In this document: in pieces, positions 8,304 through 16,293 of the stretch
Layout: each line of letters begins with the position of its first letter
Numbering within the stretch: position 1 is the stretch's first letter
Source of the DNA: Deferribacteraceae bacterium V6Fe1
GTDB taxonomy: Bacteria > Chrysiogenota > Deferribacteres > Deferribacterales > Deferrivibrionaceae
Length of the DNA stretch: 64,000 nt
Direction: 5' to 3'
Assembly: GCA_022813675.1 (NCBI GenBank)
Contig: CP063375.1
Location: 1,562,001-1,626,000, forward strand
Notes under the pieces: generated by a model
Seen by the model: the letters and a program-made list of their open reading frames with translations, nothing else
What the model was told of the DNA's origin: nothing
The model's database searches: none
Made by a program: the position numbers and the translations under genes

Positions 8304-9079
8304 TTGAGGGTGTTTTTTATCCAAAGTCTTTTAAAGCAATAAAGAATTTTGTTGATAGCTATGATGTAAAATTACAAGTGGAAGCAAAAATAGCGATTGT
8401 GCCGCATGCAGGTTACATATATTCCGGTGAAACTGCAGTTAAAACTTTAAAATTTATCAGCAAAATTGAAAAAAATATAATTTTACTTGGTCCAAATCAT
8501 ACAGGGTTGGGGGAAAAGGTTGCAGTCTTTCCTGAGGGTGAGTGGCAAACACCTTGTGGGGATGTTACGGTCAATAAAGATACCGTTGACTTGCTTGTTG
8601 AAAAAAGCGTTATTTTAAAAAGAGATACAATGGCTCATATACAAGAGCATTCACTTGAAGTATTACTTCCGATTTTAAAATATCTGAAAGATGATATAAA
8701 TATTGTTCCTATTACAGTTTCTCATCTTACAAAAAATGAGTGTTTTAATGTTGCAAAGGATATATATGAAATAATAAAAGATGGCAGCTTTACGATAGTA
8801 GTAAGTACTGATTTCAATCATTTTGAAAGTAAAGAGGTTACTAACTATAAGGACAAATTAGCAATTGAAAAAATATTGGACATTGACCCTGAAGGGCTTT
8901 ATGATATCATCTTTGAAAAGAGGATATCGATGTGCGGTGTTTTTCCTGTTACCATAGCACTTTATTTGTCTAAAATGTTAAACTTAAATAATGTGAAGCT
9001 TGTAGAGCACACAACAAGTGCAAAAGCAAGTGGTGATTATAACAGAGTTGTCGGATATGCTGGTATTTTAATTGGGTAG
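8285..9079 (+). CDS. amrB: Memo-family protein (AmmeMemoRadiSam system protein B)
   Basis: Memo-family protein of 264 residues, a dioxygenase-like fold related to class III extradiol dioxygenases. In many prokaryotes it is encoded near a radical-SAM and an AMMECR1 protein, and its reaction is not settled. Family features are VEGVFYP at the N-terminus, IVPHAGYIYSGETA, LLGPNHTG, the HIQEHSLEV motif, STDFNHF and the final GDYNRVVGYAGIL. The His/Asp residues would bind metal. Neither an AMMECR1 nor the cognate radical-SAM gene is seen nearby; mqnE is a different radical-SAM enzyme. It starts inside the end of the preceding unknown gene. Confidence 0.9.
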   Translation: MHRKAVVEGVFYPKSFKAIKNFVDSYDVKLQVEAKIAIVPHAGYIYSGETAVKTLKFISKIEKNIILLGPNHTGLGEKVAVFPEGEWQTPCGDVTVNKDTVDLLVEKSVILKRDTMAHIQEHSLEVLLPILKYLKDDINIVPITVSHLTKNECFNVAKDIYEIIKDGSFTIVVSTDFNHFESKEVTNYKDKLAIEKILDIDPEGLYDIIFEKRISMCGVFPVTIALYLSKMLNLNNVKLVEHTTSAKASGDYNRVVGYAGILIG

Positions 9080-9090
9080 GAGGAGTAAAT

Positions 9091-9951
9091 ATGATTAAAA
9101 AAGCAGTTATCCCTGCAGCGGGGTTTGGGACAAGGATGCTCCCTTTTACGAAAGCTGTTCCTAAGGAGATGATTACATTGGTGGATAGACCTGCCATTGA
9201 TTATGCTATTGATGAGGCAGTTGCTGCGGGCATTGATGAGATTATTTTAATAACAAGTAAGTCAAAAAACTTGATTGAAGATTATTACGACAGATATTAT
9301 GAGCTTGAGAATGCTCTTGAAAAATCTGGGAAAACAGAGCTTTTGACTGAAGTTGTGGGGCTTGCAGAAAAATGCAAAATTGTTTCTGTCAGACAAAAAG
9401 AGCAGCTGGGGCTTGGACATGCTGTCTATTGTGCGGCTGATTTGGTAGGGGGTGAGCCGTTTGCAGTTATTTTGCCTGATGATCTGTTTCTTTCAAATAA
9501 GCCTGTGTTGGCACAATTAAAAGAGGCTTATGAAAAGGTTAAAAGCCCTGTCTTGGCAATTCAAGAGGTGCCTGAAAATGAAACTTCAAAATACGGGATT
9601 GTAGATATAAAAAACAGTATAGAGACAAATCTTTATGGCTTGAAAAGTATGGTGGAAAAACCGAAAGAAAATCCGCCTTCAAACTATGCAATTGTGGGGA
9701 GATATATTTTGACACCCGATATTTTGAAAGAGCTTGGCAATACAGGCAGTGGCGCATTGGGAGAAATACAGCTTACCGATGCTATAAACAGGGTTGCTAA
9801 AAGCGGTGAAGTGTTTGGGCTGGTTTATGAAGGTAAACGATTTGACTGTGGCAGCAAGCAGGGCTATTTGGAAGCAGTAGTAAATTTTACGTTGGCTAGA
9901 GAAGATTTGCGGGATGATTTTCTAAATGTTATAAAGAAAATAAAGATGTAA
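9091..9951 (+). CDS. galU: UTP-glucose-1-phosphate uridylyltransferase
   Basis: Makes UDP-glucose from UTP and glucose-1-phosphate for LPS and exopolysaccharide synthesis. The 286 residues match the family length. The nucleotide-binding loop is PAAGFGTRMLPFTKAVPKEM near the N-terminus, followed by PDDLF (metal-binding Asp region), VEKPKENPPSNYAIVGRYI and GEIQLTDAI. AGGAGGAGT precedes the ATG. It lies 11 bases after the Memo gene and 1 base before hsp20, so it belongs to the run from 5.1 to about 15.7 kb. Confidence 0.96.
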   Translation: MIKKAVIPAAGFGTRMLPFTKAVPKEMITLVDRPAIDYAIDEAVAAGIDEIILITSKSKNLIEDYYDRYYELENALEKSGKTELLTEVVGLAEKCKIVSVRQKEQLGLGHAVYCAADLVGGEPFAVILPDDLFLSNKPVLAQLKEAYEKVKSPVLAIQEVPENETSKYGIVDIKNSIETNLYGLKSMVEKPKENPPSNYAIVGRYILTPDILKELGNTGSGALGEIQLTDAINRVAKSGEVFGLVYEGKRFDCGSKQGYLEAVVNFTLAREDLRDDFLNVIKKIKM

Positions 9952-9952
9952 T

Positions 9953-10342
9953 ATGAAAGAGTTTAAGGGAATTTATCATCTTCACGGCTCAATAAACAAA
10001 AAGATTGAAGAAATTTTACAGACTCTATATAAGCATAAAGGGCTTGATGTCCCTTCGGGCCCAAAGATTGATGTGATTGTTGGCAAAGGCTACATAGATG
10101 TGTATGCTGATTTGCCGGGTGTAGATATTGATGATTTTAAAGTCTATTTAGTAGAAAACAAGCTTGTGATTGAAGGGGTAAAAAGAACTCTTAAGCATGC
10201 CGAGAAGGTAAATTATTTAGTTATTGAAAGGGAATTTTTTCCATTCAGAAAAATAATTGAGATACCTTCTGAAGTGAGTTTTGAAAATGGCTTTGCCAAG
10301 CTTAAAGATGGTGTGCTTCACATAAGACTGGAAATGAATTAG
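9953..10342 (+). CDS. Hsp20/alpha-crystallin family small heat-shock protein
   Basis: Small heat-shock chaperone, 129 residues, that would hold unfolded proteins in oligomers. The alpha-crystallin domain covers about residues 38-128: DVIVGKGYIDVYADLPGVDIDDFKV, the IEREFFPFRKII strand-loop and the LKDGVLHIRL motif near the end. There is almost no C-terminal extension, so the usual I-x-I oligomerisation motif is missing. It begins 1 base after galU and ends just before the lon ribosome-binding site. A holdase next to the Lon protease suggests a joint protein-quality unit. No CIRCE-type repeat is visible. Confidence 0.9.
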   Translation: MKEFKGIYHLHGSINKKIEEILQTLYKHKGLDVPSGPKIDVIVGKGYIDVYADLPGVDIDDFKVYLVENKLVIEGVKRTLKHAEKVNYLVIEREFFPFRKIIEIPSEVSFENGFAKLKDGVLHIRLEMN

Positions 10343-10365
10343 AGAAAGAAATTTTGGAGGTTAGT

Positions 10366-12690
10366 GTGGAATTTAACGAAAATGACATAAAAATACCTGA
10401 AGAGTTACCACTATTACCTGTAAGGGATATAGTGGTTTTCCCTTTTATGGTAATCCCTCTTTTTGTTGGAAGAGAGGCCAGTATCAAGGCTGTTGATGAT
10501 GCTTTGGCAGAAAAGAGGATGATTTTTTTAGCTTCTCAAAAAGATCCTATGAATGAAGACCCTGGTAAGGGTGAAGTGTATGATATCGGTACTATAGCTG
10601 TAATTCTTAGAATGCTCAAACTGCCTGACGGTAGAGTAAAGATACTTGTTCAAGGGTTAAAAAGGGGAAAAATTCAAGAATTTATTAAGGATGAACCTTA
10701 CTTTAAAGTAAGGGTTGAGCAGATAGAAGAGGATGATAAAACAGATGATTTGAAAGTAGAAGCACTTACAAGACATGTAAAAGATCAGTTAAATCGTGCT
10801 GTCAGTCTTGGCAAACCTATGCTTCCTGATCTGTTGGCAATTATTGATTCTATTGAAGAGCCGGGTAAGTTGGCTGACCTTATTGTGTCAAACTTGGGGC
10901 TAAAAATTAGTGAATCTCAAGAAGTACTTGAAACGATAGATTCTGTTGAGAGGTTGAAAAAGGTAAGTGAGTTTCTAAACAGGGAAATTTCAATTCTTGA
11001 AGTGCAGCAGAAGATTTTAAGCGAAGCAAAAGGGGAGATAGATAAAAGTCAAAAGGAATATTTCCTGAAAGAGCAGCTCAAAGCTATCAGAAAAGAGCTT
11101 GGGGAGGAAGATGATTTTAATAAAGAGATAGAAGAATTAAATATCAAAATTAATAAATTAAAGATGCCAAAGGATGTAAGGGAAGAGGCGTTAAAACAGC
11201 TCAAAAGGCTTTCAAGAATGCATTCAGATTCTGCCGAGGCGACTGTTGTAAGATCTTATGTAGAGTGGCTTGTAGAGCTACCTTGGAAAAAGTCATCAAA
11301 AGATAACCTTGATATAAAAAACGCAAAATTGATACTCGATGAAGATCATTACGGACTTGAAGAGGTTAAGGACAGGATATTGGATTTTCTGTCAGTCAGA
11401 AAACTAAAAAAAGATATGAAGAGCCCTATTTTATGCTTTGTTGGGCCTCCAGGAGTCGGTAAGACTTCCCTTGGTAAATCTATTGCAAGGGCGATGAATA
11501 GAAAATTTTTAAGAATTTCCCTTGGTGGTGTAAGGGATGAAGCTGAAATAAGAGGGCATAGGAGAACATATATAGGAGCCATGCCCGGTAAAATAATCCA
11601 AGGACTTAAAAGTGTAGGCACCGATAACCCGGTTTTTATGCTTGATGAGATAGATAAGCTTGGGAATGATTTCAGGGGTGATCCTGCTTCGGCACTTCTT
11701 GAAGTGCTTGATCCGGAGCAAAATAATAGCTTTGTTGATCACTATATTGGAGTGCCTTTTGACCTATCCAAAGTATTTTTTATAACTACGGCTAATTACT
11801 TAGAGCCTATCCCCCCGGCTTTAAAAGATAGGATGGAAATTATTGAAATACCGGGATATACCGAAGAGGAAAAGGTGAATATCGCTGAAAAATATTTAAT
11901 TCCAAAACAGTGTAAAGAGAATGGAATAGAACTATTAAAATTTAGGAAAAGTGCAATTTTGAAAGTAGTTTCAGGCTATACAAGAGAATCTGGGTTAAGA
12001 AATCTTGAGAGAAATATAGGCACTGTTTGTAGAAAAGTTGCAAGAAAAGTTGCGGAAGAGGGTGTGTTTAAAAAAACTATTACTGAAACAGATGTTGTAA
12101 AATTTTTGGGGCCGGAGAAATTTTACCCTGAAGATGAATTAAAAAATAATGAAATTGGTGTCGTAACTGGTCTTGCCTGGACCCCTTATGGCGGTGATGT
12201 ATTGTTTATTGAGTGCACTAAATATAAAGGGAAGGGGAATCTTGTTATTACTGGGCAACTTGGAGATGTAATGAAAGAATCTGCAAGAGCAGCACTGACA
12301 TATGTCAGATCAATTGCTGATAGGTATAATATTAATGAAGAAGATTTTGAAAAATACGATATACATATTCACGTTCCTGCCGGTGCAATCCCAAAAGATG
12401 GCCCTTCTGCAGGTATAACTATGGCCATAGCAATTCTTTCTATTTTTTCAGGACGGCATGTTAACAAGGAAGTAGCAATGACGGGTGAGATAACTATCAG
12501 AGGTAAGGTATTGCCTATTGGTGGACTAAAGGAAAAGTTATTGGCCGCTAAAAGAATGAACGTTAAGAAAGTTATCATCCCTAAAAAGAATGAAAATGAT
12601 TTGATAAAACTACCAAAATATATTAAAAATTCGCTTAAGATTTATACAGTAGAAAGCTTTGATGAGGTAGCGGAAATCGCTCTGATTTAA
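10366..12690 (+). CDS. lon: ATP-dependent Lon protease
   Basis: Cytosolic AAA+ serine protease that degrades misfolded and regulatory proteins, 774 residues. Order: N-terminal LON substrate domain (from LPLLPVRDIVVFPFMVIPL), coiled coil, AAA+ module with Walker A GPPGVGKTS and Walker B VFMLDEIDKLG, then the protease domain with catalytic Ser681 in KDGPSAGITMA and Lys about 724 in the GGLKEKLLAA region. I chose GTG 10366 because GGAGG (10356-10360) sits 5 bases upstream; an in-frame TTG at 10354 would leave no ribosome-binding site. It directly follows hsp20. Confidence 0.96.
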   Translation: MEFNENDIKIPEELPLLPVRDIVVFPFMVIPLFVGREASIKAVDDALAEKRMIFLASQKDPMNEDPGKGEVYDIGTIAVILRMLKLPDGRVKILVQGLKRGKIQEFIKDEPYFKVRVEQIEEDDKTDDLKVEALTRHVKDQLNRAVSLGKPMLPDLLAIIDSIEEPGKLADLIVSNLGLKISESQEVLETIDSVERLKKVSEFLNREISILEVQQKILSEAKGEIDKSQKEYFLKEQLKAIRKELGEEDDFNKEIEELNIKINKLKMPKDVREEALKQLKRLSRMHSDSAEATVVRSYVEWLVELPWKKSSKDNLDIKNAKLILDEDHYGLEEVKDRILDFLSVRKLKKDMKSPILCFVGPPGVGKTSLGKSIARAMNRKFLRISLGGVRDEAEIRGHRRTYIGAMPGKIIQGLKSVGTDNPVFMLDEIDKLGNDFRGDPASALLEVLDPEQNNSFVDHYIGVPFDLSKVFFITTANYLEPIPPALKDRMEIIEIPGYTEEEKVNIAEKYLIPKQCKENGIELLKFRKSAILKVVSGYTRESGLRNLERNIGTVCRKVARKVAEEGVFKKTITETDVVKFLGPEKFYPEDELKNNEIGVVTGLAWTPYGGDVLFIECTKYKGKGNLVITGQLGDVMKESARAALTYVRSIADRYNINEEDFEKYDIHIHVPAGAIPKDGPSAGITMAIAILSIFSGRHVNKEVAMTGEITIRGKVLPIGGLKEKLLAAKRMNVKKVIIPKKNENDLIKLPKYIKNSLKIYTVESFDEVAEIALI

Positions 12691-12706
12691 GGGGGAGTTT
12701 ATAAAA

Positions 12707-13138
12707 ATACGTGATAAGCTGGCAAGGCTGCTGACAATAGATAGATCACCCCATATAGTTGCGCTTTCTTCAGCTATAGGGATGATCATTGGTTTTTCCC
12801 CTTACGTAGGATTTCATACAGTCCTTGCTATTGCTTTTTCATATTTTTTGAATCTGCCAATTTATCCTTTAATTTTAGGTGCGTATATCACAAATCCTAT
12901 TACACTTATATTTATATATGCTTTTTGCTATAAAGTTGGGTTGATTTTGACCGATACAAATATTGATATAGTTTTGGACTGGACAAAGCTAAATTGGGAT
13001 ATTATGTTACATAATGTCAAACAAGTATTATGGCCTTTTTTTGTCGGATGCCATGTAGTTGGTGTTTTGGCAGCAGTTATAACTTACGTTGCAGTTTATT
13101 TTATAATTAAGAGATACAAAGGGGCTGTGGTTGGCTGA
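12707..13138 (+). CDS. DUF2062 membrane protein, probable AUA start
   Basis: Small membrane protein of about 143 residues of the DUF2062 family, function unknown. It has the family pattern RSPHIVALSSAIGMIIGFSP near the N-terminus, then about three hydrophobic segments. The frame is open and conserved from just after lon, yet contains no ATG, GTG or TTG before 12782, which would delete the conserved SPHIVAL segment. A GGGGGAG (12691-12697) is followed in frame by ATA at 12701 and 12707. I prefer 12707 for spacing (9 bases). A CTG at 12719 or a sequencing error are alternatives. The next gene starts 8 bases before its end. Confidence 0.75.
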   Translation: MRDKLARLLTIDRSPHIVALSSAIGMIIGFSPYVGFHTVLAIAFSYFLNLPIYPLILGAYITNPITLIFIYAFCYKVGLILTDTNIDIVLDWTKLNWDIMLHNVKQVLWPFFVGCHVVGVLAAVITYVAVYFIIKRYKGAVVG

Positions 13139-14015
13139 AATTATTGCTATAGCAAGTGGAAAAGGTGGAGTTGGTAAGAGTTTTTTTGCTGCAAATCTTG
13201 CTATGTCCATAGCTAACAAGGGTGAGAGTGTTTTACTTGTAGATGGTGACCTTGGCGGAGCAAATCTTCATAACTTTGTAGGTTTGAAAGCTCCTGGAAA
13301 GAGTTTGTATAATTTCATTAGAGAGAAGCTTCCCATAGAGGATGTGATATTAAGAACCCCTGCCAATGTTGACTTTGTTGGTGGTGCGGGTGACGTTTTA
13401 GGGATGGCCCATATAAATAATTTTGAAAAGTTGAAAATTTTAAATTATCTTAAAAGAACTAACTATAGGTTTGTAGTTTTAGATCTCGGAGCAGGAACAA
13501 GCTACAACATGATAGATTTTTTTAATTTTTCAGAAAAAAAACTTTTAATTATGACTAGTGAACCTACGTCTATTGAAAACTCTTATGGGTTTTTAAAAGT
13601 TTCCATTTATAGGAAAATAGAAAAATATCTTTTGGGTGACAAAAGGTTTGAAAATATTTGCAAGAAGTTGAGAAGTCGAAGTATGAACTACCAAAAGGTT
13701 TTTGATATATTAGAGGATTTGACGCAGATAGATGGGGCAGTAAGAGATAAGGTAGGGCAATTGATAAACAATTACAAAGTGGGTATCGTTTTGAATATGC
13801 TAAAGTTTAAAAAAGAATTGAATATTTTTTACGGTTTTGAAAATGTATCAAAGAAGTACTTGGGTATATCTATTGAAAAAATAGGTTTTATACCTTATGA
13901 TATTGGTGTGAGTGATAATTTGAAGAGGTTGCTTCCGTATTACAATAATGTTGTTGATAAGAATTATAGAGATTTTTTTGATGATGTTAGAGATTGCGTA
14001 TTTGAAAAACTTTAG
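13131..14015 (+). CDS. MinD/ParA-family ATPase (FlhG-like)
   Basis: P-loop ATPase of the MinD/ParA/FlhG superfamily, 294 residues. The deviant Walker A is SGKGGVGKS (residues 9-17), followed by LLVDGDLGGANLHNFVG and FVVLDLGAG (Walker B region). Such proteins dimerise with ATP and position flagella, chemoreceptor arrays, chromosomes or division sites. The start is TTG 13131, overlapping the DUF2062 gene by 8 bases. A CheW-CheZ protein follows 9 bases later, so a role in placing chemotaxis or flagellar parts is a fair inference. FlhF and FliA genes, often next to true flhG, are absent, and I see no clear MinD-type amphipathic C-terminal helix. Confidence 0.85.
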   Translation: MAEIIAIASGKGGVGKSFFAANLAMSIANKGESVLLVDGDLGGANLHNFVGLKAPGKSLYNFIREKLPIEDVILRTPANVDFVGGAGDVLGMAHINNFEKLKILNYLKRTNYRFVVLDLGAGTSYNMIDFFNFSEKKLLIMTSEPTSIENSYGFLKVSIYRKIEKYLLGDKRFENICKKLRSRSMNYQKVFDILEDLTQIDGAVRDKVGQLINNYKVGIVLNMLKFKKELNIFYGFENVSKKYLGISIEKIGFIPYDIGVSDNLKRLLPYYNNVVDKNYRDFFDDVRDCVFEKL

Positions 14016-14024
14016 GAGTTATTT

Positions 14025-15707
14025 ATGAATAATGAACAGAATCTTTACATTGAAGATGTGAAAGAGCTTAGAGATGAGGATAGCATTCAGCTTGTAGGCT
14101 TCAAGCTTGGTGATGAGGAGTATGCAATTGATGTGTTGAAGATTCAAGAGATTATAAGACTTATTGAAATTACATCTGTCCCTAGGATGGATTCTTATAT
14201 ACTTGGTGTTATTAATTTAAGAGGTAAAGTCATTCCTGTTGTTGATTTGCGAGTAAGGTTTGAGCTTGATAAATCTGATTTTGATAAAAAAACGCGGATA
14301 ATTGTTGTTAAGTTTGAAAAGGAAAATATTGGGTTTGTTGTTGATGAGGTTACTGAAGTAATCAGGATAGATAAGAGCATTGTTGAGCCTACACCCCCAT
14401 TGGTTGGTGCGGTGGGGCAAGAATATATCCTTGGTATATGTAAATATTTGAAAAGACTTATTATTCTTCTTGATATAGATAGAGTTGTTTATAACGATGA
14501 TAACTTGACCAGTGACCTAAGGAAGAAAATAGTTAAATCTCAGGGACAGGTTGAAGATTTAAACGAGTATGAAGAGTCTGACGAAAATTTTACTGAAGTC
14601 TCTGATACTGTTGAATCTAATGAATTAAGTGCTGTTCCTGAAGTAAGAAGTGAAATAGAAAAAGAGGAAGAAGAGATAAGTGTGGCGAGCGAATCTGTCG
14701 ATTCTGAAGACGAAGAAGAAAATCAGACAGATATGATTGATGATATTGATAAGCTTATTGCAATGGAGCTTGAAAAAAGGGAAAAAGAGACAGAAGAGCT
14801 GTTAAAAAGGAAAAAAGATGAAAAATTAAATAGTTCAAATAGTGACGTAGAAGATATTTTAAATGATGCTTTGACGCAAGCAAACTCTACTATATCGCCT
14901 GAAGCAACCCACGTTGACCAGGATGACCTTGACAGACTTATTGCAGAAGAGCTTGCCAAAAGAGAAAAAGAAACTGAAGAGCTTCTTAAACGAAAAAAAG
15001 AAGAGGAAAAAAAAAAGATAATTGATGCCGGTGAGGAGGATATCTCAACCGTTGCTCAAGAGCAGCCTGTAGAAACTGAAAATGCCGATAGTCAAAAGAA
15101 TGAAATCGTTATTGAAAGAGATTCATTGCAGGAGTTAAAATCTCTTGCAAATAAGATAATTAGAGGGGAAGCAAAAGAGATAGATATTAATATCAAAGGT
15201 GAGATTGGGGAGCTTTTAAAACTTATTTTTGAAACAAAACAAAAAATAGACAATGTTGAACCTTCCGTGGCAGATTCAAATAAGGATGTACCTCATATTG
15301 CCAAATCTCTTGAAAATGTTAACGAGTATACAGAAGAAGCTACTATTAATTTGATGGAAGCAGCGGATAAAATGTCTAATTTTTTCGCTGAGCTTAATGA
15401 AAAGATGGGAAATATCGAAAAGGTAATACAAAAGGGTGATGTCGAAAAATTTGATGAACTTATTGATAGTGTGGAAGATAAATTGAAAAGTGCTGAGGAG
15501 CTTGGGTTTAATATATTGCAAGCATTGGAATTTCAGGATATTACAGAGCAGAAAGCAAGAAAAGTGATTAAGAAGATTGAGGAAATAGGGGTAAGACTTG
15601 GAACTATTTTAGGTTACGCTAAAATACAGGCAGCAGATTCTATCAGTGAAGACACATCATCTCAAGAAGAGATTGATAAGTTGTTAGGAGAGTTTGGACT
15701 CGGATAG
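14025..15707 (+). CDS. CheW domain fused to CheZ-like phosphatase segment
   Basis: Chemotaxis protein of 560 residues. Residues about 19-157 are a full CheW domain (LVGFKLGDEEYAIDVLKIQE, GVINLRGKVIPVVDLR). Residues 165-350 are acidic and charged, with a repeated segment at 237-264 and 298-326 (IDKLIAMELEKREKETEEL and LDRLIAEELAKREKETEEL). Residues about 390-545 are helical and contain ALEFQDITEQKARKVIKKIE. This matches the CheZ active site, with D505 and Q509 in the place of E. coli D143 and Q147. The C-terminus SQEEIDKLLGEFGLG resembles CheZ and FliM CheY-binding tails. It would dock on receptor arrays and dephosphorylate CheY. AGGAG precedes the ATG; the ParA-like gene is just upstream. Confidence 0.88.
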   Translation: MNNEQNLYIEDVKELRDEDSIQLVGFKLGDEEYAIDVLKIQEIIRLIEITSVPRMDSYILGVINLRGKVIPVVDLRVRFELDKSDFDKKTRIIVVKFEKENIGFVVDEVTEVIRIDKSIVEPTPPLVGAVGQEYILGICKYLKRLIILLDIDRVVYNDDNLTSDLRKKIVKSQGQVEDLNEYEESDENFTEVSDTVESNELSAVPEVRSEIEKEEEEISVASESVDSEDEEENQTDMIDDIDKLIAMELEKREKETEELLKRKKDEKLNSSNSDVEDILNDALTQANSTISPEATHVDQDDLDRLIAEELAKREKETEELLKRKKEEEKKKIIDAGEEDISTVAQEQPVETENADSQKNEIVIERDSLQELKSLANKIIRGEAKEIDINIKGEIGELLKLIFETKQKIDNVEPSVADSNKDVPHIAKSLENVNEYTEEATINLMEAADKMSNFFAELNEKMGNIEKVIQKGDVEKFDELIDSVEDKLKSAEELGFNILQALEFQDITEQKARKVIKKIEEIGVRLGTILGYAKIQAADSISEDTSSQEEIDKLLGEFGLG

Positions 15708-15782
15708 GGGATTATTGTTTAATCTTTTTATTTAACTATTTATTGCCAAAAGTAATTTAATATTAATTTTGAAAGTGCGGTA

Positions 15783-15811
15783 TTGACATAAAAGTCATAA
15801 TACTGTAGATT
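15783..15811 (+). promoter_or_regulatory. sigma-70 type promoter for the zapB-like/zapA/6S unit
   Basis: TTGACA (15783-15788), 17-base spacer, TAGATT (15806-15811). The expected transcription start is about 15817-15819. That coincides with the ATG at 15818, which has no Shine-Dalgarno, so the transcript is predicted to be leaderless. Confidence 0.8.
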
Positions 15812-15817
15812 AACTTC

Positions 15818-16012
15818 ATGGAACTTTATGATATTTTGACTAGTTTGGAAGAAAAAATTGATAGACTTATAATGGAAAATGAAAGACTGAGTAATGAAAA
15901 CGAAGAATTAAGGTCAGAGCAAAAAGAACTGAAAGATAAGTTGGAACAATTAATTAAAGAAAGAGAGGAAGTTGCTGAAAGGATTGAAAAAATTTTAGAG
16001 CGTTTACCTTAG
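15818..16012 (+). CDS. small coiled-coil protein, ZapB-like
   Basis: A 64-residue protein that is nearly all coiled coil, with heptad Leu/Ile spacing (LEEKIDRLIMENERL, then LKDKLEQL) and high Glu/Lys. Its size and composition resemble ZapB, a cell-division coiled coil that binds ZapA, and zapA is the next gene 11 bases on. Sequence alone cannot prove homology for a coiled coil this short. The start has no ribosome-binding site and sits at the predicted transcription start (leaderless). Confidence 0.75.
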   Translation: MELYDILTSLEEKIDRLIMENERLSNENEELRSEQKELKDKLEQLIKEREEVAERIEKILERLP

Positions 16013-16023
16013 GGAGTTGGCTT

Positions 16024-16293
16024 TTGCAAATTTCTGATGTTTACATTTACGGGAATAAATACAGGCTTAAAACTGATATGGATAGCGAGACAGTTGCTTC
16101 CATTGCTAATTTTGTCGATAAAAAGATGCGTGAGATGCAAGATAGTATGAATGTGTTGACTACTTCTAAGATAGCTGTTATGGCTGCTTTTGATATCGCG
16201 GCTGAGTATTTGATACTAAAAAAGGATATTGATAAGAGCATTGATAAAATTAGTGAAATAGAGAACAAAATAGATAGTATATTAAAAGGGTAG
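16024..16293 (+). CDS. zapA: cell division protein ZapA
   Basis: FtsZ-ring stabilising protein, 89 residues. The N-terminal part (VYIYGNKYRLKTDMDSETVASIANFVDKKM) is the ZapA globular domain, and the C-terminus is a helical dimerisation coil. I chose the TTG start at 16024, which follows GGGAGTTGG. Its stop codon overlaps the predicted 5' end of 6S RNA, the same zapA-ssrS neighbourhood known from many proteobacteria. Confidence 0.92.
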   Translation: MQISDVYIYGNKYRLKTDMDSETVASIANFVDKKMREMQDSMNVLTTSKIAVMAAFDIAAEYLILKKDIDKSIDKISEIENKIDSILKG

